Origin: Mesorhizobium atlanticum
Lineage (GTDB): Bacteria > Pseudomonadota > Alphaproteobacteria > Rhizobiales > Rhizobiaceae
Assembly (NCBI RefSeq): GCF_003289965.1
Contig: NZ_QMBQ01000006.1
Coordinates: forward strand, 248,001-312,000
Direction: 5' to 3'
Length of the DNA: 64,000 nt
The notes under the pieces: generated by a model
Seen by the model: only the letters and a program-made list of their open reading frames with translations
The model's database searches: none
What the model was told of the DNA's origin: nothing
Made by a program: the position numbers and the translations under genes
Shown: piece by piece, positions 34,352 through 43,420 of the stretch
How the letters are laid out: every line of letters begins with the position of its first letter
How positions within the stretch are numbered: the first letter of the stretch is position 1

Positions 34352-35158
34352 ATGACTGCCCAAGGAAAAATCCGCGCCGGCATGGGCGGCTGGACTTTCG
34401 AGCCCTGGGACACTTCCTTCTATCCGGAGAAGCTCGCCAAGGCCAAGCAGCTCCACTACGCCAGTCGCCAGGTGCCGAGCATCGAGGTCAACGGCACCTA
34501 TTATTCCAGCTTCAAGGAACCGACCTTTGTGAAGTGGGCCAAAGACACGCCGGAGGGCTTCGTCTTCTCGCTCAAGGGCAACCGCTTCGTCACCAACCGC
34601 CGCGTGCTCGGCGAAGCCGGCGAATCGATGATGCGCTTCCTCGGCTCGGGCGTCACCGCCCTCGGCGAGAAGCTCGGGCCGATCCTGTGGCAGTTCGCGC
34701 CGACGAAAAAATTCGACGCGGATGACTTCGAGGCCTTCCTGAAGCTCCTGCCCGAGAAGCAGGACGGCGTGCCTTTGCGCCACGCGCTCGAAGTGCGCCA
34801 CGACAGCTTCATCGTGCCGGAGTTTCCCGCGCTCGCCCGAAAATACAACGCCGCAATCGTCTACGCCGACCATGCCAAATATCCGGCGATTCCCGACGTC
34901 ACCGGCGATTTCGTCTATGCGCGATTGCAGACCGGCAGCGACGACAACCCCGATTGCTATACCCCGAAAGGCCTCGACGAATGGGCGGGCCGGGTGAAGA
35001 CATGGGCGCAGGGCAAGCAGCCTGCCGACCTGCCGCGCACCGACCCGAAGACCGATGCGCCGGTCAAGCCGCGCGACGTGTTTGTCTACTTCATCACCGA
35101 AGGCAAGGTGCGCGCGCCCTTCGGCGCCATGGCGCTGATGAAGCGGGTAGCCGATTAA
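34352..35158 (+). CDS. DUF72 domain-containing protein
   Basis: A 268-residue protein of the DUF72 (YecE) family with a TIM-barrel-like fold. It starts MTAQGKIRAGMGGWTFEPW after a GGAGGAGG-type site, and contains the typical IEVNGTYYSSFKEPTFVKWA and FVFSLKGNRFVTN blocks. Length is normal for the family. Its biochemical role is unknown. Likely cotranscribed with the GNAT gene. Confidence 0.88.
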   Translation: MTAQGKIRAGMGGWTFEPWDTSFYPEKLAKAKQLHYASRQVPSIEVNGTYYSSFKEPTFVKWAKDTPEGFVFSLKGNRFVTNRRVLGEAGESMMRFLGSGVTALGEKLGPILWQFAPTKKFDADDFEAFLKLLPEKQDGVPLRHALEVRHDSFIVPEFPALARKYNAAIVYADHAKYPAIPDVTGDFVYARLQTGSDDNPDCYTPKGLDEWAGRVKTWAQGKQPADLPRTDPKTDAPVKPRDVFVYFITEGKVRAPFGAMALMKRVAD

Positions 35159-35315
35159 GGCGGCGAGCCCTTGAAAGGACGACATTGCGTAGCTCAGCCG
35201 GAACTTACCGGGCATTTCGACCGTTTTGCCTATCTCGCCGGGGAGCCGGTTTCATGGCGGTTGGGCGCTGAACGCTGGCTGGGTATTCGGGAGAAACCCG
35301 AAGAAAGCGGGCGAT

Positions 35316-35573
35316 ATGGCTGTTATCCTCGTTGGAGCGTTACTTACTGTCGCCGGGATTGTGTACATGGCCGCAGCAGTCCTCCGGCGTGGGCAACTTA
35401 GTGATCCGGCACCTGCAGCCCCGGATCGCCCGAAGCCATACCTCGCAACGCCTGGCCCGACGATCGAGCCACGCCGACGGGGCCTCCGCTTCCTCGGCCT
35501 TTCACAGAATTGGCCGGGGCTGCTGATGATGGCGATCGGCCTTGCCCTGCTCTTGTCGGTAACAATCCTATAG
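35316..35573 (+). CDS. Small two-span membrane protein
   Basis: An 85-residue protein with hydrophobic segments at about residues 2-22 (AVILVGALLTVAGIVYMAA) and 65-84 (LLMMAIGLALLLSVTIL), joined by a proline-rich cytoplasmic or periplasmic loop. ATG 35316 is picked over upstream codons because the membrane segment starts there. No family recognised. GC at third positions fits a real gene. Gap of 157 bp to DUF72 holds nothing notable. Confidence 0.55.
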   Translation: MAVILVGALLTVAGIVYMAAAVLRRGQLSDPAPAAPDRPKPYLATPGPTIEPRRRGLRFLGLSQNWPGLLMMAIGLALLLSVTIL

Positions 35574-35684
35574 TGCGGGAAAATCCGGCATCTTCACCGC
35601 TATCGTAACGTAATCGATACTTCCTTGCTCCACTAATGGACCTACGTCAGGTTGCAGAAGCCCGGCGCCGGCAAGGACGCATGC

Positions 35685-36830
35685 ATGCTGCTCGACTACA
35701 ATTCATTGCTTCTGGCCGTCGGCTTCTCCGCCGCTTGCCTCAGCCTCACGCTGTTCGGAACGTGGCTGACCGCCCGTTCCGACAAGTTCCTTTTGACCTG
35801 GGCGGTCAGCGTGCTGGTCGTGGTGGTCGAGGTCTTTGCCTACGAGGCCTATATCGCAAGACCCGGAACGACGCTCGGCGTGCTGACGCTGGCGCTGCTC
35901 TTGCTGGGGTTCTCGGTCATGCTGGGCGCCGCCCATCAATTCAGGACCAGGCGCTCGCCCCTGCCGCTTATCGCGCTCGGCACCGGCATTTCCTATGCTC
36001 TCGCGCTGCCGCCCATGGCCTTCGGCTATGATGGGCTGGGCTTCATGCTGGAAAACGCTCTCGCCGCGCTGCTCCTGTTCGGCACCGCCTATGAATATTG
36101 GCGGGGCCGCGCTGAGGCGCCCGTCCATCTCATCGGCGTGTCGCTGCTCTATTCGCTGACCGCGGCATCCTTCGTGTTGTGCGCGGCCGTGCTGGCATGG
36201 GACGGCAAACTGGTTCTCGGTCACGCGCCGAGCAACTGGGCGGAGGATCTGAGCCTCGTCATCGTGATCGCCTCCATGACCGGTATCGGCGCATTGTCGC
36301 TGGCGCTCAACCAGGGTCGGCTCGCCCGCCACCACCAGCGCGAGGCGCAAACTGATGCCTTGACCGGCCTTCTCAACCGCCGCGCTTTGTTCGACCTGCA
36401 TGGCAGCATGCCCGTCAACGCCTTCACCGCTGTGGTTGTGTTCGACCTCGACGGCTTCAAGGCGATCAATGACGAGTTCGGTCACGCCGCCGGGGACGAG
36501 GTGCTCAAGGTCTTTGCCGAAGTGCTTTCCGCCGGTCTACGCTCTACCGACTCCGTCGCCCGCATGGGCGGCGAGGAATTCGCCATGGTTCTGAAACGCA
36601 CCCTGCCCGAGACAGCCGAAGCGACAGCCGAACGTGTCAGGGCTGTGTTCGCGGCGCGCATTGTTCAGACCGAGGCCGGTCCGCTGCGCTGCACGGTCAG
36701 CGCCGGCTTCGCCTTCGGCAGCACAGACGGCATGAGCTTCGAAAAAGTGCTCAGCGCCGCCGACAAGGCGCTCTATGCCGCCAAGCGCGCCGGCCGCAAT
36801 CGTGTCCTGGACTTCCGCCTCGCCGGGTGA
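35685..36830 (+). CDS. Membrane-anchored diguanylate cyclase (GGDEF)
   Basis: A 381-residue protein with about six membrane segments in the first 200 residues and a C-terminal GGDEF domain. The domain starts DALTGLLNRRALFDLHG; the active-site motif is G-G-E-E-F, a functional variant, so it should make cyclic di-GMP from GTP. No EAL domain is present. No periplasmic ligand domain; the N-terminal 7TM-like part may sense a membrane signal. ATG 35685 is the in-frame start after the upstream TTG. Confidence 0.9.
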   Translation: MLLDYNSLLLAVGFSAACLSLTLFGTWLTARSDKFLLTWAVSVLVVVVEVFAYEAYIARPGTTLGVLTLALLLLGFSVMLGAAHQFRTRRSPLPLIALGTGISYALALPPMAFGYDGLGFMLENALAALLLFGTAYEYWRGRAEAPVHLIGVSLLYSLTAASFVLCAAVLAWDGKLVLGHAPSNWAEDLSLVIVIASMTGIGALSLALNQGRLARHHQREAQTDALTGLLNRRALFDLHGSMPVNAFTAVVVFDLDGFKAINDEFGHAAGDEVLKVFAEVLSAGLRSTDSVARMGGEEFAMVLKRTLPETAEATAERVRAVFAARIVQTEAGPLRCTVSAGFAFGSTDGMSFEKVLSAADKALYAAKRAGRNRVLDFRLAG

Positions 36831-36854
36831 CCTTTTCCGGTCGCCTGCTCACTC

Positions 36855-37031
36855 TCAGTGGTGGGCAATCACGTCGTTGAAGGCATCGAGGTCGACGTAA
36901 AAAACCTTGGTCATTTCGCCGATCAAATCATCCTCGTCATAGCCTTGTGACATCAGGATGTTGATCGCGGTCATGATATCGACGCGCTCGGTGAGGCGCC
37001 GCTTCTGATAGTCCTCGACAAAACGTTCCAT
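36855..37031 (-). CDS. Short conserved-looking protein, 58 aa
   Basis: A compact helical product: MERFVEDYQKRRLTERVDIM at the start, then MSQGYDEDDLIGEMTKVFYVD. The helix pattern with DDLIGEMTKVF resembles small regulatory or anti-sigma-like rhizobial proteins, but no function is known. The longer upstream frame is not convincing. It converges with the diguanylate cyclase, 24 bp apart. ATG 37031. Confidence 0.6.
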   Translation of the reverse strand: MERFVEDYQKRRLTERVDIMTAINILMSQGYDEDDLIGEMTKVFYVDLDAFNDVIAHH

Positions 37032-37457
37032 CGCCGTCCCCTGGCAAGAGTCTTCTTGGACGCATTGACCGACAATCACTGCGGGGAAAGCTAGGCAGGC
37101 TTGCTTGCGTGGAACTTGCGGGCGGTGTCCGCGCGCCTTCCCCCCCTCATTCGCGACTGGTACGGAAAGCGGCCGACTCACCAAGGCCTGCGAAAGACTA
37201 GCATGGAGTATTGAGCGCGTCAGAGCGCACAACAACTTCATCATCCTTGGGCGCAGCGACGCGAAGCGGAGCGAAAACCCAAGGATCCATGTCGTTACTT
37301 CGAAGCGCCACTAACGGCACAGAACGGAGGACGGCAGGTGTAACATTGGACGGCTATTATTCTGCACCGCCGCATCATCCGACATCGGTCATGACATGAT
37401 CCCTGGTCAGCGCGGCGTCGCCGCGCTCCTTGCTGCACCCAAGGATGCAGATCGGCG
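37032..37457. other. Gene-free region with dispersed repeats
   Basis: 426 bp between the 58-aa gene and urtE. It holds the 65-bp repeat at 37234-37298 and, at about 37395-37450, a related CACCCAAGGATG-type fragment. I see no gene, terminator or promoter that I would defend. Confidence 0.5.
37234..37298 (-). repeat. 65-bp dispersed repeat, copy 2 (inverted)
   Basis: Reverse-complement copy of 29966-30030, aligned without gaps with about five or six mismatches. It lies in the gap between the 58-aa gene and urtE. Confidence 0.8.
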
Positions 37458-38153
37458 CTACACCGTCAGGAACTTCCGAACGTCCGCCCTATCGAGGTCT
37501 TCCGCCGGCCCCGTATGCACGATCTGGCCGCGATCCATGATGTTGACCTCGTCGGCAAGCTCACGGCAGAAGTCGAGATATTGCTCGACCAGAAGCACGG
37601 CGATCCCCGCCTGGTCGCGCAGATAGCGGATGGCGCGGCCGATATCCTTGATGATCGACGGCTGGATGCCTTCGGTCGGCTCGTCGAGCACCAAGAGCTT
37701 CGGCCGCATCACCAGAGCGCGGCCGATGGCGAGCTGTTGCTGTTGCCCGCCGGAAAGGTCGCCGCCGCGGCGGCCGAGCATCTGCTTCAGCACCGGAAAC
37801 AGCTCGAAGACATGGGCCGGAATGTTGCGGTCTGCGCGCCGCAGCGGCGCAAAACCGGATTCCAGGTTCTCGCGCACCGTCAGCAGGGGGAAAACCTCCC
37901 TGCCCTGCGGCACGAATGCGATGCCCGACCGGGCGCGGTCATACGCCGCGCTCCGGTCGAGCGCCTTCCCCTCGAAGGCAACGCTTCCGCTCGTCAGCCG
38001 GTGGTGGCCGACGATCGATCTCATCAAACTGGTTTTGCCGACGCCGTTGCGGCCGAGCACGCAGGTGATCTTGCCGGCGCCCGCCTTCAGCGAGACGCCG
38101 CGCAACGCCTGGGCGGCGCCGTAATGCAGCGTGGCGTTGGAGACTTCGAGCAT
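37458..38153 (-). CDS. urtE: Urea ABC transporter ATPase
   Basis: A 231-residue ATPase of the branched-chain amino acid/urea (HAAT) type. Walker A GRNGVGKTS, signature LSGGQQQQLAIGRAL and Walker B LLVLDEP are intact. It pairs with UrtD at the UrtBC permease. ATG 38153 gives MLEVSNATLHYGAAQ; the longer frame upstream is not used. Last gene of urtABCDE, 70 bp after urtD, with a 21-codon frame in that gap. Confidence 0.93.
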   Translation of the reverse strand: MLEVSNATLHYGAAQALRGVSLKAGAGKITCVLGRNGVGKTSLMRSIVGHHRLTSGSVAFEGKALDRSAAYDRARSGIAFVPQGREVFPLLTVRENLESGFAPLRRADRNIPAHVFELFPVLKQMLGRRGGDLSGGQQQQLAIGRALVMRPKLLVLDEPTEGIQPSIIKDIGRAIRYLRDQAGIAVLLVEQYLDFCRELADEVNIMDRGQIVHTGPAEDLDRADVRKFLTV

Positions 38154-38155
38154 GG

Positions 38156-38221
38156 TCAGCCCCTTCTCCAGCGCTTCAGGAAAGCGAAATCGAAACGATA
38201 GAACGGAACCCGCCAGACCAT
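38156..38221 (-). other. 21-codon mini-ORF between urtD and urtE
   Basis: ATG 38221 lies 2 bp after the urtD stop, and the TGA at 38156-38158 is 2 bp before the urtE ATG. The short product begins MVWRVPFYRFDFAFLK and is basic. It may simply carry ribosomes from urtD to urtE. Without conservation data this remains speculative. Confidence 0.3.
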
Positions 38222-38223
38222 GC

Positions 38224-38970
38224 TCAGCGCCCCAGATAGACTTCGACGACGCGCTCGTCCGCCGAGACGAAATCGAGCGTGCCTTCCGAGAGCACCGAGC
38301 CCTCATGCAGGCAGGTGACCTTGACGCCGAGCTCGCGCACGAAATGCATGTCGTGCTCGACGACGACGACCGAATGATCGCGGGCGATGTCCTTGAGCAG
38401 GCGCGCGGTCTCCTCGGTTTCGGCATCGGTCATGCCGGCGACCGGCTCATCGACGAGCAAGAGCTTCGGGTCCTGCGCCAAGAGCATGCCGATCTCCAGC
38501 CACTGCTTCTGGCCGTGGCTGAGATTCGCGGCGAGCTCGTCGCGCTTGTCGCCGAGACGGGTGATGCCGAGGATGTCGTCGATGCGTCGCGCCTCGGCCG
38601 CCGAACGGCGATGGAACAGCGCCGGAAAGATCGAGCGCGGCCCCTTCAGCGCCAGCATCAGATTGTCCTCGACGCTGTGGCTTTCGAAGACGGTCGGCTT
38701 CTGGAATTTGCGGCCGATGCCCATCATGGCGATCTCGGCTTCGTCATGGCGGGTGAGATCGACCTGGCCGTCGAAGAAGACCTCGCCCTCGTCCGGCCGC
38801 GTCTTGCCGGTGACGATGTCCATCATCGTCGTCTTGCCGGCGCCGTTGGGCCCGATGATCGCCCGCATCTCGCCCTTGTCGAGCACCAGCGATAGGTTGT
38901 TGATGGCGCGAAAACCGTCGAAGGAGACCGAGACGCCGTCGAGGTAAAGGATGGTGTTCGACTTGCTCAT
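38224..38970 (-). CDS. urtD: Urea ABC transporter ATPase
   Basis: A 248-residue ATPase with Walker A GPNGAGKTT, signature LSHGQKQWLEIGM and Walker B LLLVDEPVAGMTD, the D-loop form of LivG/UrtD. It partners with UrtE. A 6-bp gap to urtC suggests co-translation. The signature L-S-H-G-Q is a normal variant for this family. Confidence 0.95.
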   Translation of the reverse strand: MSKSNTILYLDGVSVSFDGFRAINNLSLVLDKGEMRAIIGPNGAGKTTMMDIVTGKTRPDEGEVFFDGQVDLTRHDEAEIAMMGIGRKFQKPTVFESHSVEDNLMLALKGPRSIFPALFHRRSAAEARRIDDILGITRLGDKRDELAANLSHGQKQWLEIGMLLAQDPKLLLVDEPVAGMTDAETEETARLLKDIARDHSVVVVEHDMHFVRELGVKVTCLHEGSVLSEGTLDFVSADERVVEVYLGR

Positions 38971-38976
38971 GACCGC

Positions 38977-40200
38977 TCACTCCGCCGGCTGCGGTTCGGG
39001 GCCGGTGGCCGACCAGGCGCCCGGCGTCCTTGCCGCCGAGCGAACGATCTTCGGCTCCGGCGCCTGCGGATCGTTCCCGGCTTCCGCGGCAAGCGATGCT
39101 GCGCGCAGCGCCTTGGCCCGGCCGCGCCAGCTGTCCCACATGCCGACGATGCCCTTAGGCAGCAACAGCGTGACGGCGACGAACAGCCCGCCCAGCGCGA
39201 ACAGCCAGAATTCCGGCAGCACGCCGGTGAACCAGGATTTGCCGGCATTGACGAGCAGCGCGCCGATGATCGGGCCGACGATGGTGCCGCGCCCGCCGAC
39301 GGCGGTCCAGATCACCACCTCGATCGAGTTCGCCGGATCGAATTCGCCGGGATTGATGATGCCGACCTGCGGCACGTAGAGCGCGCCGGCGATGCCGGCC
39401 ATGATTGCCGAGACGGTGAAGGCGAAGAGCTTGACGTTCTCAGCCCGCCAGCCGAGGAAACGGGTACGGCTCTCGGCATCGCGCACGGCCATCAGCAGCT
39501 TGCCATATTTGGAGCGCACGATGGCCGCGGTCACAAAGACGGCAAGCGCGAGCGTGACGGCGCTGGCCGCAAACAGCGCCGAGCGCGTCGCGTCCGCCTG
39601 CACGCTGAAGCCGAGTATGTCCTTGAAATCGGTCAGGCCGTTGTTGCCGCCGAAGCCCATGTCGTTGCGGAAGAAGGCGAGCAGCAGCGCATAGGTCATC
39701 GCCTGGGTGATGATCGACAGATAGACGCCGGTGACGCGGCTGCGGAAGGCGAACCAGCCAAAGACGAAGGCAAGCAGTCCGGGCACGGCCAGCACCATCA
39801 GCGCCGCGAACCAGAAATGATCGAAGCCGTACCAGAACCAGGGCAATTCCTTGTAGTTCAGGAACACCATGAAGTCGGGCAGGATCGGATTGCCGTAGAC
39901 GCCGCGCGAACCGATCTGACGCATCAGATACATGCCCATCGCATAGCCGCCGAGCGCGAAGAAGGCGCCGTGGCCGAGCGAAAGGATGCCGCAATAGCCC
40001 CACACCAGGTCGAGCGCGAGCGCCAGCAGCGCGTAGCAGAGATATTTGCCGACCAGCGCCACGATATAGGGCGGGATATAGAAAGCGCTTTGCGGCGACA
40101 CCGCGAGGTCGAGCAGCGGCACGACGATGGCTGCCGCGAGCAGCGCGACGATCGTAACGCCAATCCGGCGGTCGGCGGCAAAGAAGCGTTGCGTGATCAT
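38977..40200 (-). CDS. urtC: Urea ABC transporter permease
   Basis: A 407-residue permease of the LivM type with about ten membrane segments. The motif ALDLVWGYCGILSLGHGAFFALGGYAMG marks the family start of the core; a long hydrophilic C-terminal extension (about 45 residues, ending ATGPEPQPAE) is typical of UrtC. ATG 40200 overlaps the urtB stop by 4 bp (ATGA), so the two permease subunits are coupled. Confidence 0.95.
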   Translation of the reverse strand: MITQRFFAADRRIGVTIVALLAAAIVVPLLDLAVSPQSAFYIPPYIVALVGKYLCYALLALALDLVWGYCGILSLGHGAFFALGGYAMGMYLMRQIGSRGVYGNPILPDFMVFLNYKELPWFWYGFDHFWFAALMVLAVPGLLAFVFGWFAFRSRVTGVYLSIITQAMTYALLLAFFRNDMGFGGNNGLTDFKDILGFSVQADATRSALFAASAVTLALAVFVTAAIVRSKYGKLLMAVRDAESRTRFLGWRAENVKLFAFTVSAIMAGIAGALYVPQVGIINPGEFDPANSIEVVIWTAVGGRGTIVGPIIGALLVNAGKSWFTGVLPEFWLFALGGLFVAVTLLLPKGIVGMWDSWRGRAKALRAASLAAEAGNDPQAPEPKIVRSAARTPGAWSATGPEPQPAE

Positions 40201-41813
40201 GCTTCCACCGCCCTGCCCTTCAGCGCGAACAGGCCGCGCGGGCGTTTCTGGATGAACAGGATGATCAGCACGAGCACGACGATCTTGCCCAGCACCGCGC
40301 CGGCATAGGGCTCGAGGAACTTGTTGACGATGCCGAGCGAGAAGGCCCCGACCAACGTGCCCCAGAGATTGCCGACGCCGCCGAAGACCACGACCATGAA
40401 GCTGTCGATGATGTAGCCGCGGCCGAGATTGGGCGACACGTTGTCGATCTGGCTGAGCGCCACGCCGGCGATGCCCGCAATGCCGGAGCCAAGCGCAAAG
40501 GTCAGCGCGTCGACCCAGGGCGTCTTGATGCCCATCGAGGCGGCCATGCGCCGATTGGCGGTCACGGCGCGCATCTGCAGGCCCCAGGGGGTGCGCTTCA
40601 TGACGTAGAGCAGCACCGCGAACACGGCGAGAGCGAACACCAGGATCCACAGCCGGTTCCAGGTGATGGCCAGTTGGCCGATATCGAACGAGCCCGACAT
40701 CCAGGACGGATTGCCGACCTCCTGGTTGGTCGGTCCGAAGATGGTTCGCACCGCCTGCTGCAGGATCAGCGAAACGCCCCAGGTGGCCAGGAGCGTCTCC
40801 AGCGGACGGCCATAAAGGAAGCGGATGATGCCGCGCTCGATCGCCAGCCCGACCAGTGCCGCGACCAGGAAGGCGAGCGGCAGCGCGATCACCAGAGACC
40901 AGTCGAACAGGTCGGGAAACGAGGCGCGGATCACCTGCTGGACGACGAAAGTGGTGTAGGCGCCAAGCATAACCATCTCGCCATGCGCCATGTTGATGAC
41001 GCCCATGACGCCGAAGGTGATGGCGAGCCCGATCGCGGCCAGCAGCAGCACCGAGCCGAGCGAAATGCCGTACCAGATGTTCTGCCCGGCATCCCAAAGC
41101 GCCAGCGTCGAATTGATGCTCGCAATTGCGGCTGTCGCCGCTTCCTTGACTGCTCCGGAGGCGTTGGCCTCAACGGAGGTGAGGAGCGACACCGCGTCGC
41201 GGTCGCCACGCGCACCGATCAGGGCAATTGCGACGAGCTTGTCCGCATCGGGCTTGTCCGAAACCAGTATGGATGCAGCACGCGCCTGCTCCAGCAAAGC
41301 CTTGACGCTCGCCACGGTTTCACTGGCGATCGCTGCGTCGAGCGGCTCGATGTTGGCGGCATCGGGTGTCTTGAACATGGTGTTGGCGGCGGCGATGCGG
41401 ACAGTCGGATCCTTGGAACCAAGCGTCAGCGTGCCCAACGCATCGCGGATGGTGCGGCGCAAGGTGTTGTTGACGCCGACCTGGGTTAAGTCATCTGCGG
41501 AAGCCTCGCCCGCTGCCTCGCCGCTCAGCGGGTCGAAAAGCTGGATGCTGTCGCTCCCTTCCTTGCCGACAAACACCATCGAGTCGGCGGCGCGAATGTA
41601 AAGATTGCCTTCCGCCAATGCAGCAAGCGGCCGTTCGACAGCCGGATCGCCTGTGGCTGTCAACTCGCGAACGATAACTCCAGTCTCGGAAAAGTCCGCA
41701 GCTGTCGCGAATTTGGCGATGATGGCACGCAGATCGGCTTCCGCAGCGCCCGAGGACGACAGCGTCGTCAGCAGGAACAAAAGCGTGAGGCCAATCGCAC
41801 GGAAGGTCTTCAT
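40197..41813 (-). CDS. urtB: Urea ABC transporter permease with N-terminal extension
   Basis: A 538-residue protein. The first 230 residues form a signal-like segment (LTLLFLLTTLSSSGAAEA) and a helical periplasmic domain specific to UrtB; then about eight membrane segments of the LivH type begin with LAITFGVMGVINMAHGEMVM. Length fits UrtB rather than LivH. It lies 107 bp after urtA, the gap holding a strong hairpin. Confidence 0.95.
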   Translation of the reverse strand: MKTFRAIGLTLLFLLTTLSSSGAAEADLRAIIAKFATAADFSETGVIVRELTATGDPAVERPLAALAEGNLYIRAADSMVFVGKEGSDSIQLFDPLSGEAAGEASADDLTQVGVNNTLRRTIRDALGTLTLGSKDPTVRIAAANTMFKTPDAANIEPLDAAIASETVASVKALLEQARAASILVSDKPDADKLVAIALIGARGDRDAVSLLTSVEANASGAVKEAATAAIASINSTLALWDAGQNIWYGISLGSVLLLAAIGLAITFGVMGVINMAHGEMVMLGAYTTFVVQQVIRASFPDLFDWSLVIALPLAFLVAALVGLAIERGIIRFLYGRPLETLLATWGVSLILQQAVRTIFGPTNQEVGNPSWMSGSFDIGQLAITWNRLWILVFALAVFAVLLYVMKRTPWGLQMRAVTANRRMAASMGIKTPWVDALTFALGSGIAGIAGVALSQIDNVSPNLGRGYIIDSFMVVVFGGVGNLWGTLVGAFSLGIVNKFLEPYAGAVLGKIVVLVLIILFIQKRPRGLFALKGRAVEA

Positions 41814-41844
41814 CGGTACTTGGTGACCCTTGAGGGTTTAATTG

Positions 41845-41877
41845 GCGTCCGGACGGTGGAGGAAACCGTCCGGACGC
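41845..41877 (-). terminator. Attenuator-type hairpin between urtA and urtB
   Basis: A perfect 13-bp stem: GCGTCCGGACGGT (41845-41857) pairs with ACCGTCCGGACGC (41865-41877) around a 7-nt loop. It sits 43 nt after the urtA stop. Only a short AATTAAA follows on the minus strand, so partial termination or mRNA stabilisation is likely, giving more UrtA than UrtBCDE. Confidence 0.65.
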
Positions 41878-41920
41878 GCGCAGTCTTGGGCATGGACCTG
41901 ATGGTCCAGCCTGGGGAGGA

Positions 41921-43231
41921 TCAGTTGGTGCCCTTGCCGCCGCACTTGCCGGTTTTGACGTTGAAGTTGCCGCAGCTGAGCGGCGCGCGCCAATCGGAAA
42001 TCAGGTCCTTGGAATCGGGCAGGTAGTCGGACCATTCGTCGCCCATCACCAGGCCCGGCGTCTTCGAGACCGTCTGGAACTGGCCATTGGCCTGGATCTC
42101 ACCGATCAGCACCGGCTTCGTGATGTGGTGGTTCGGCATCATCGTCGAATAGCCGCCGGTGAGGTTCGGCACCGAAACGCCAACCATGGCGTCGATGACC
42201 TTGTCCGGATCGGTGGTGCCGGCCTTCTGGACCGCCTTCACCCACATGTTGAAGCCGATATAGTGAGCTTCCATCGGGTCGTTGGTGGTGCGCTTGTTGT
42301 TCTTGATGAACTTGTGCCAGTCGGCGATGAACTTCTTGTTCTCGGGCGTGTTGACGCTCTCGAAATAGTTCCAGGCGGCGAGATGGCCGACCAGCGGCTT
42401 GGTGTCGAGACCGGCAAGCTCTTCCTCGCCAACCGAGAAGGCCATGACCGGGATGTCCTCAGCCTTGATGCCCTGGTTGCCGAGCTCCTTGTAGAACGGC
42501 ACATTGGCGTCACCGTTGACGGTCGAGACGACAGCGGTCTTCTTGCCGGCAGAGCCGAACTTCTTGATCGCCGAGACCTCGGTCTGCCAGTCGGAGAAGC
42601 CGAACGGCGTGTAGTTGACCATGATGTCCTCAGCCGGCACACCCTTCGACTTCAGATAGGCTTCAAGGATCTTGTTGGTGGTGCGCGGATAGACATAGTC
42701 GGTGCCTTCAAGCACCCAGCGCTTCACCGAGCCGCCATCGGCGCTCATCAGGTAGTCGACGGCCGGGATGGCCTGCTGGTTCGGTGCCGCACCGGTGTAG
42801 AAGACGTTGCGCTCGCTCTCCTCGCCCTCATATTGGACGGGATAGAACAGGATGTTGTCGAGTTCAGAGAACACCGGCAGCACCGATTTGCGCGACACCG
42901 AGGTCCAGCAGCCGAACACGGCGGCGACCTTGTCCTTGGAAATCAGCTCACGCGCCTTTTCGGCGAAGAGCGGCCAGTTGGACGCCGGGTCGACGACCAC
43001 GGCTTCGAGTTTCTTGCCGAGCAGGCCGCCCTTGGCGTTCTGCTCGTCGATCAGCATCAGCATGACGTCTTTCAGCGTCGTCTCCGAAATCGCCATGGTC
43101 CCCGACAGCGAATGGAGGATACCGACCTTGATCGTGTCTTCGGCCGCCTTGGCGGAAGCCGATGCCAGCAGGCCGGCGGCGACGACGCCCGCCGACAGGA
43201 TTTTTGTTATTTTCGCGAAGTTACCCCTCAT
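41921..43231 (-). CDS. urtA: Urea ABC transporter substrate-binding protein
   Basis: A 436-residue periplasmic receptor of the AmiC/urea family. A signal peptide spans about residues 1-30 (ending ASAKA). The mature part starts EDTIKVGILHSLSGTMAISE, typical of UrtA, and contains VFGCWTSVSRKSVLPVFSE with residues of the urea/amide site. ATG 43231 is used; the frame continues upstream but without signal. It begins the urtABCDE operon behind a sigma-54 promoter. Confidence 0.95.
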   Translation of the reverse strand: MRGNFAKITKILSAGVVAAGLLASASAKAAEDTIKVGILHSLSGTMAISETTLKDVMLMLIDEQNAKGGLLGKKLEAVVVDPASNWPLFAEKARELISKDKVAAVFGCWTSVSRKSVLPVFSELDNILFYPVQYEGEESERNVFYTGAAPNQQAIPAVDYLMSADGGSVKRWVLEGTDYVYPRTTNKILEAYLKSKGVPAEDIMVNYTPFGFSDWQTEVSAIKKFGSAGKKTAVVSTVNGDANVPFYKELGNQGIKAEDIPVMAFSVGEEELAGLDTKPLVGHLAAWNYFESVNTPENKKFIADWHKFIKNNKRTTNDPMEAHYIGFNMWVKAVQKAGTTDPDKVIDAMVGVSVPNLTGGYSTMMPNHHITKPVLIGEIQANGQFQTVSKTPGLVMGDEWSDYLPDSKDLISDWRAPLSCGNFNVKTGKCGGKGTN

Positions 43232-43276
43232 ATGACACACTCCCAAGCATGATTGTTTGCACCGCAGCATAAACTG

Positions 43277-43292
43277 TGCAAGCGACGTGCCA
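43277..43292 (-). promoter_or_regulatory. Sigma-54 promoter of urtA
   Basis: On the minus strand the sequence reads TGGCAC-GTCGC-TTGCA, matching the -24/-12 consensus (TGGCAC-N5-TTGCA) perfectly. The -12 element is about 45 bp before the urtA ATG. Such promoters need an activator such as NtrC, so nitrogen limitation probably induces urea uptake. Confidence 0.85.
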
Positions 43293-43420
43293 GACGGGAA
43301 TGCGCTCAACGGAATTGCGGGATAACGATGAGATTACAGCCGGTTATGCAGTAGCCGGGAAACTGTCGATCTGCTGTCCACGCGATTAAGTTGAGAAAAG
43401 TTTACGCAGGGCTGCCTAGA

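Noticed and set aside
35180..35230. tRNA-like sequence GCGTAGCTCAGCCGG
   Set aside because: The D-arm resemblance stands alone: no matching acceptor stem, anticodon arm or T-loop follows.
40201..41097. Extension of urtC into a 706-codon protein
   Set aside because: The upstream part is an out-of-frame reading of urtB; the true start overlaps the urtB stop at 40197-40200.
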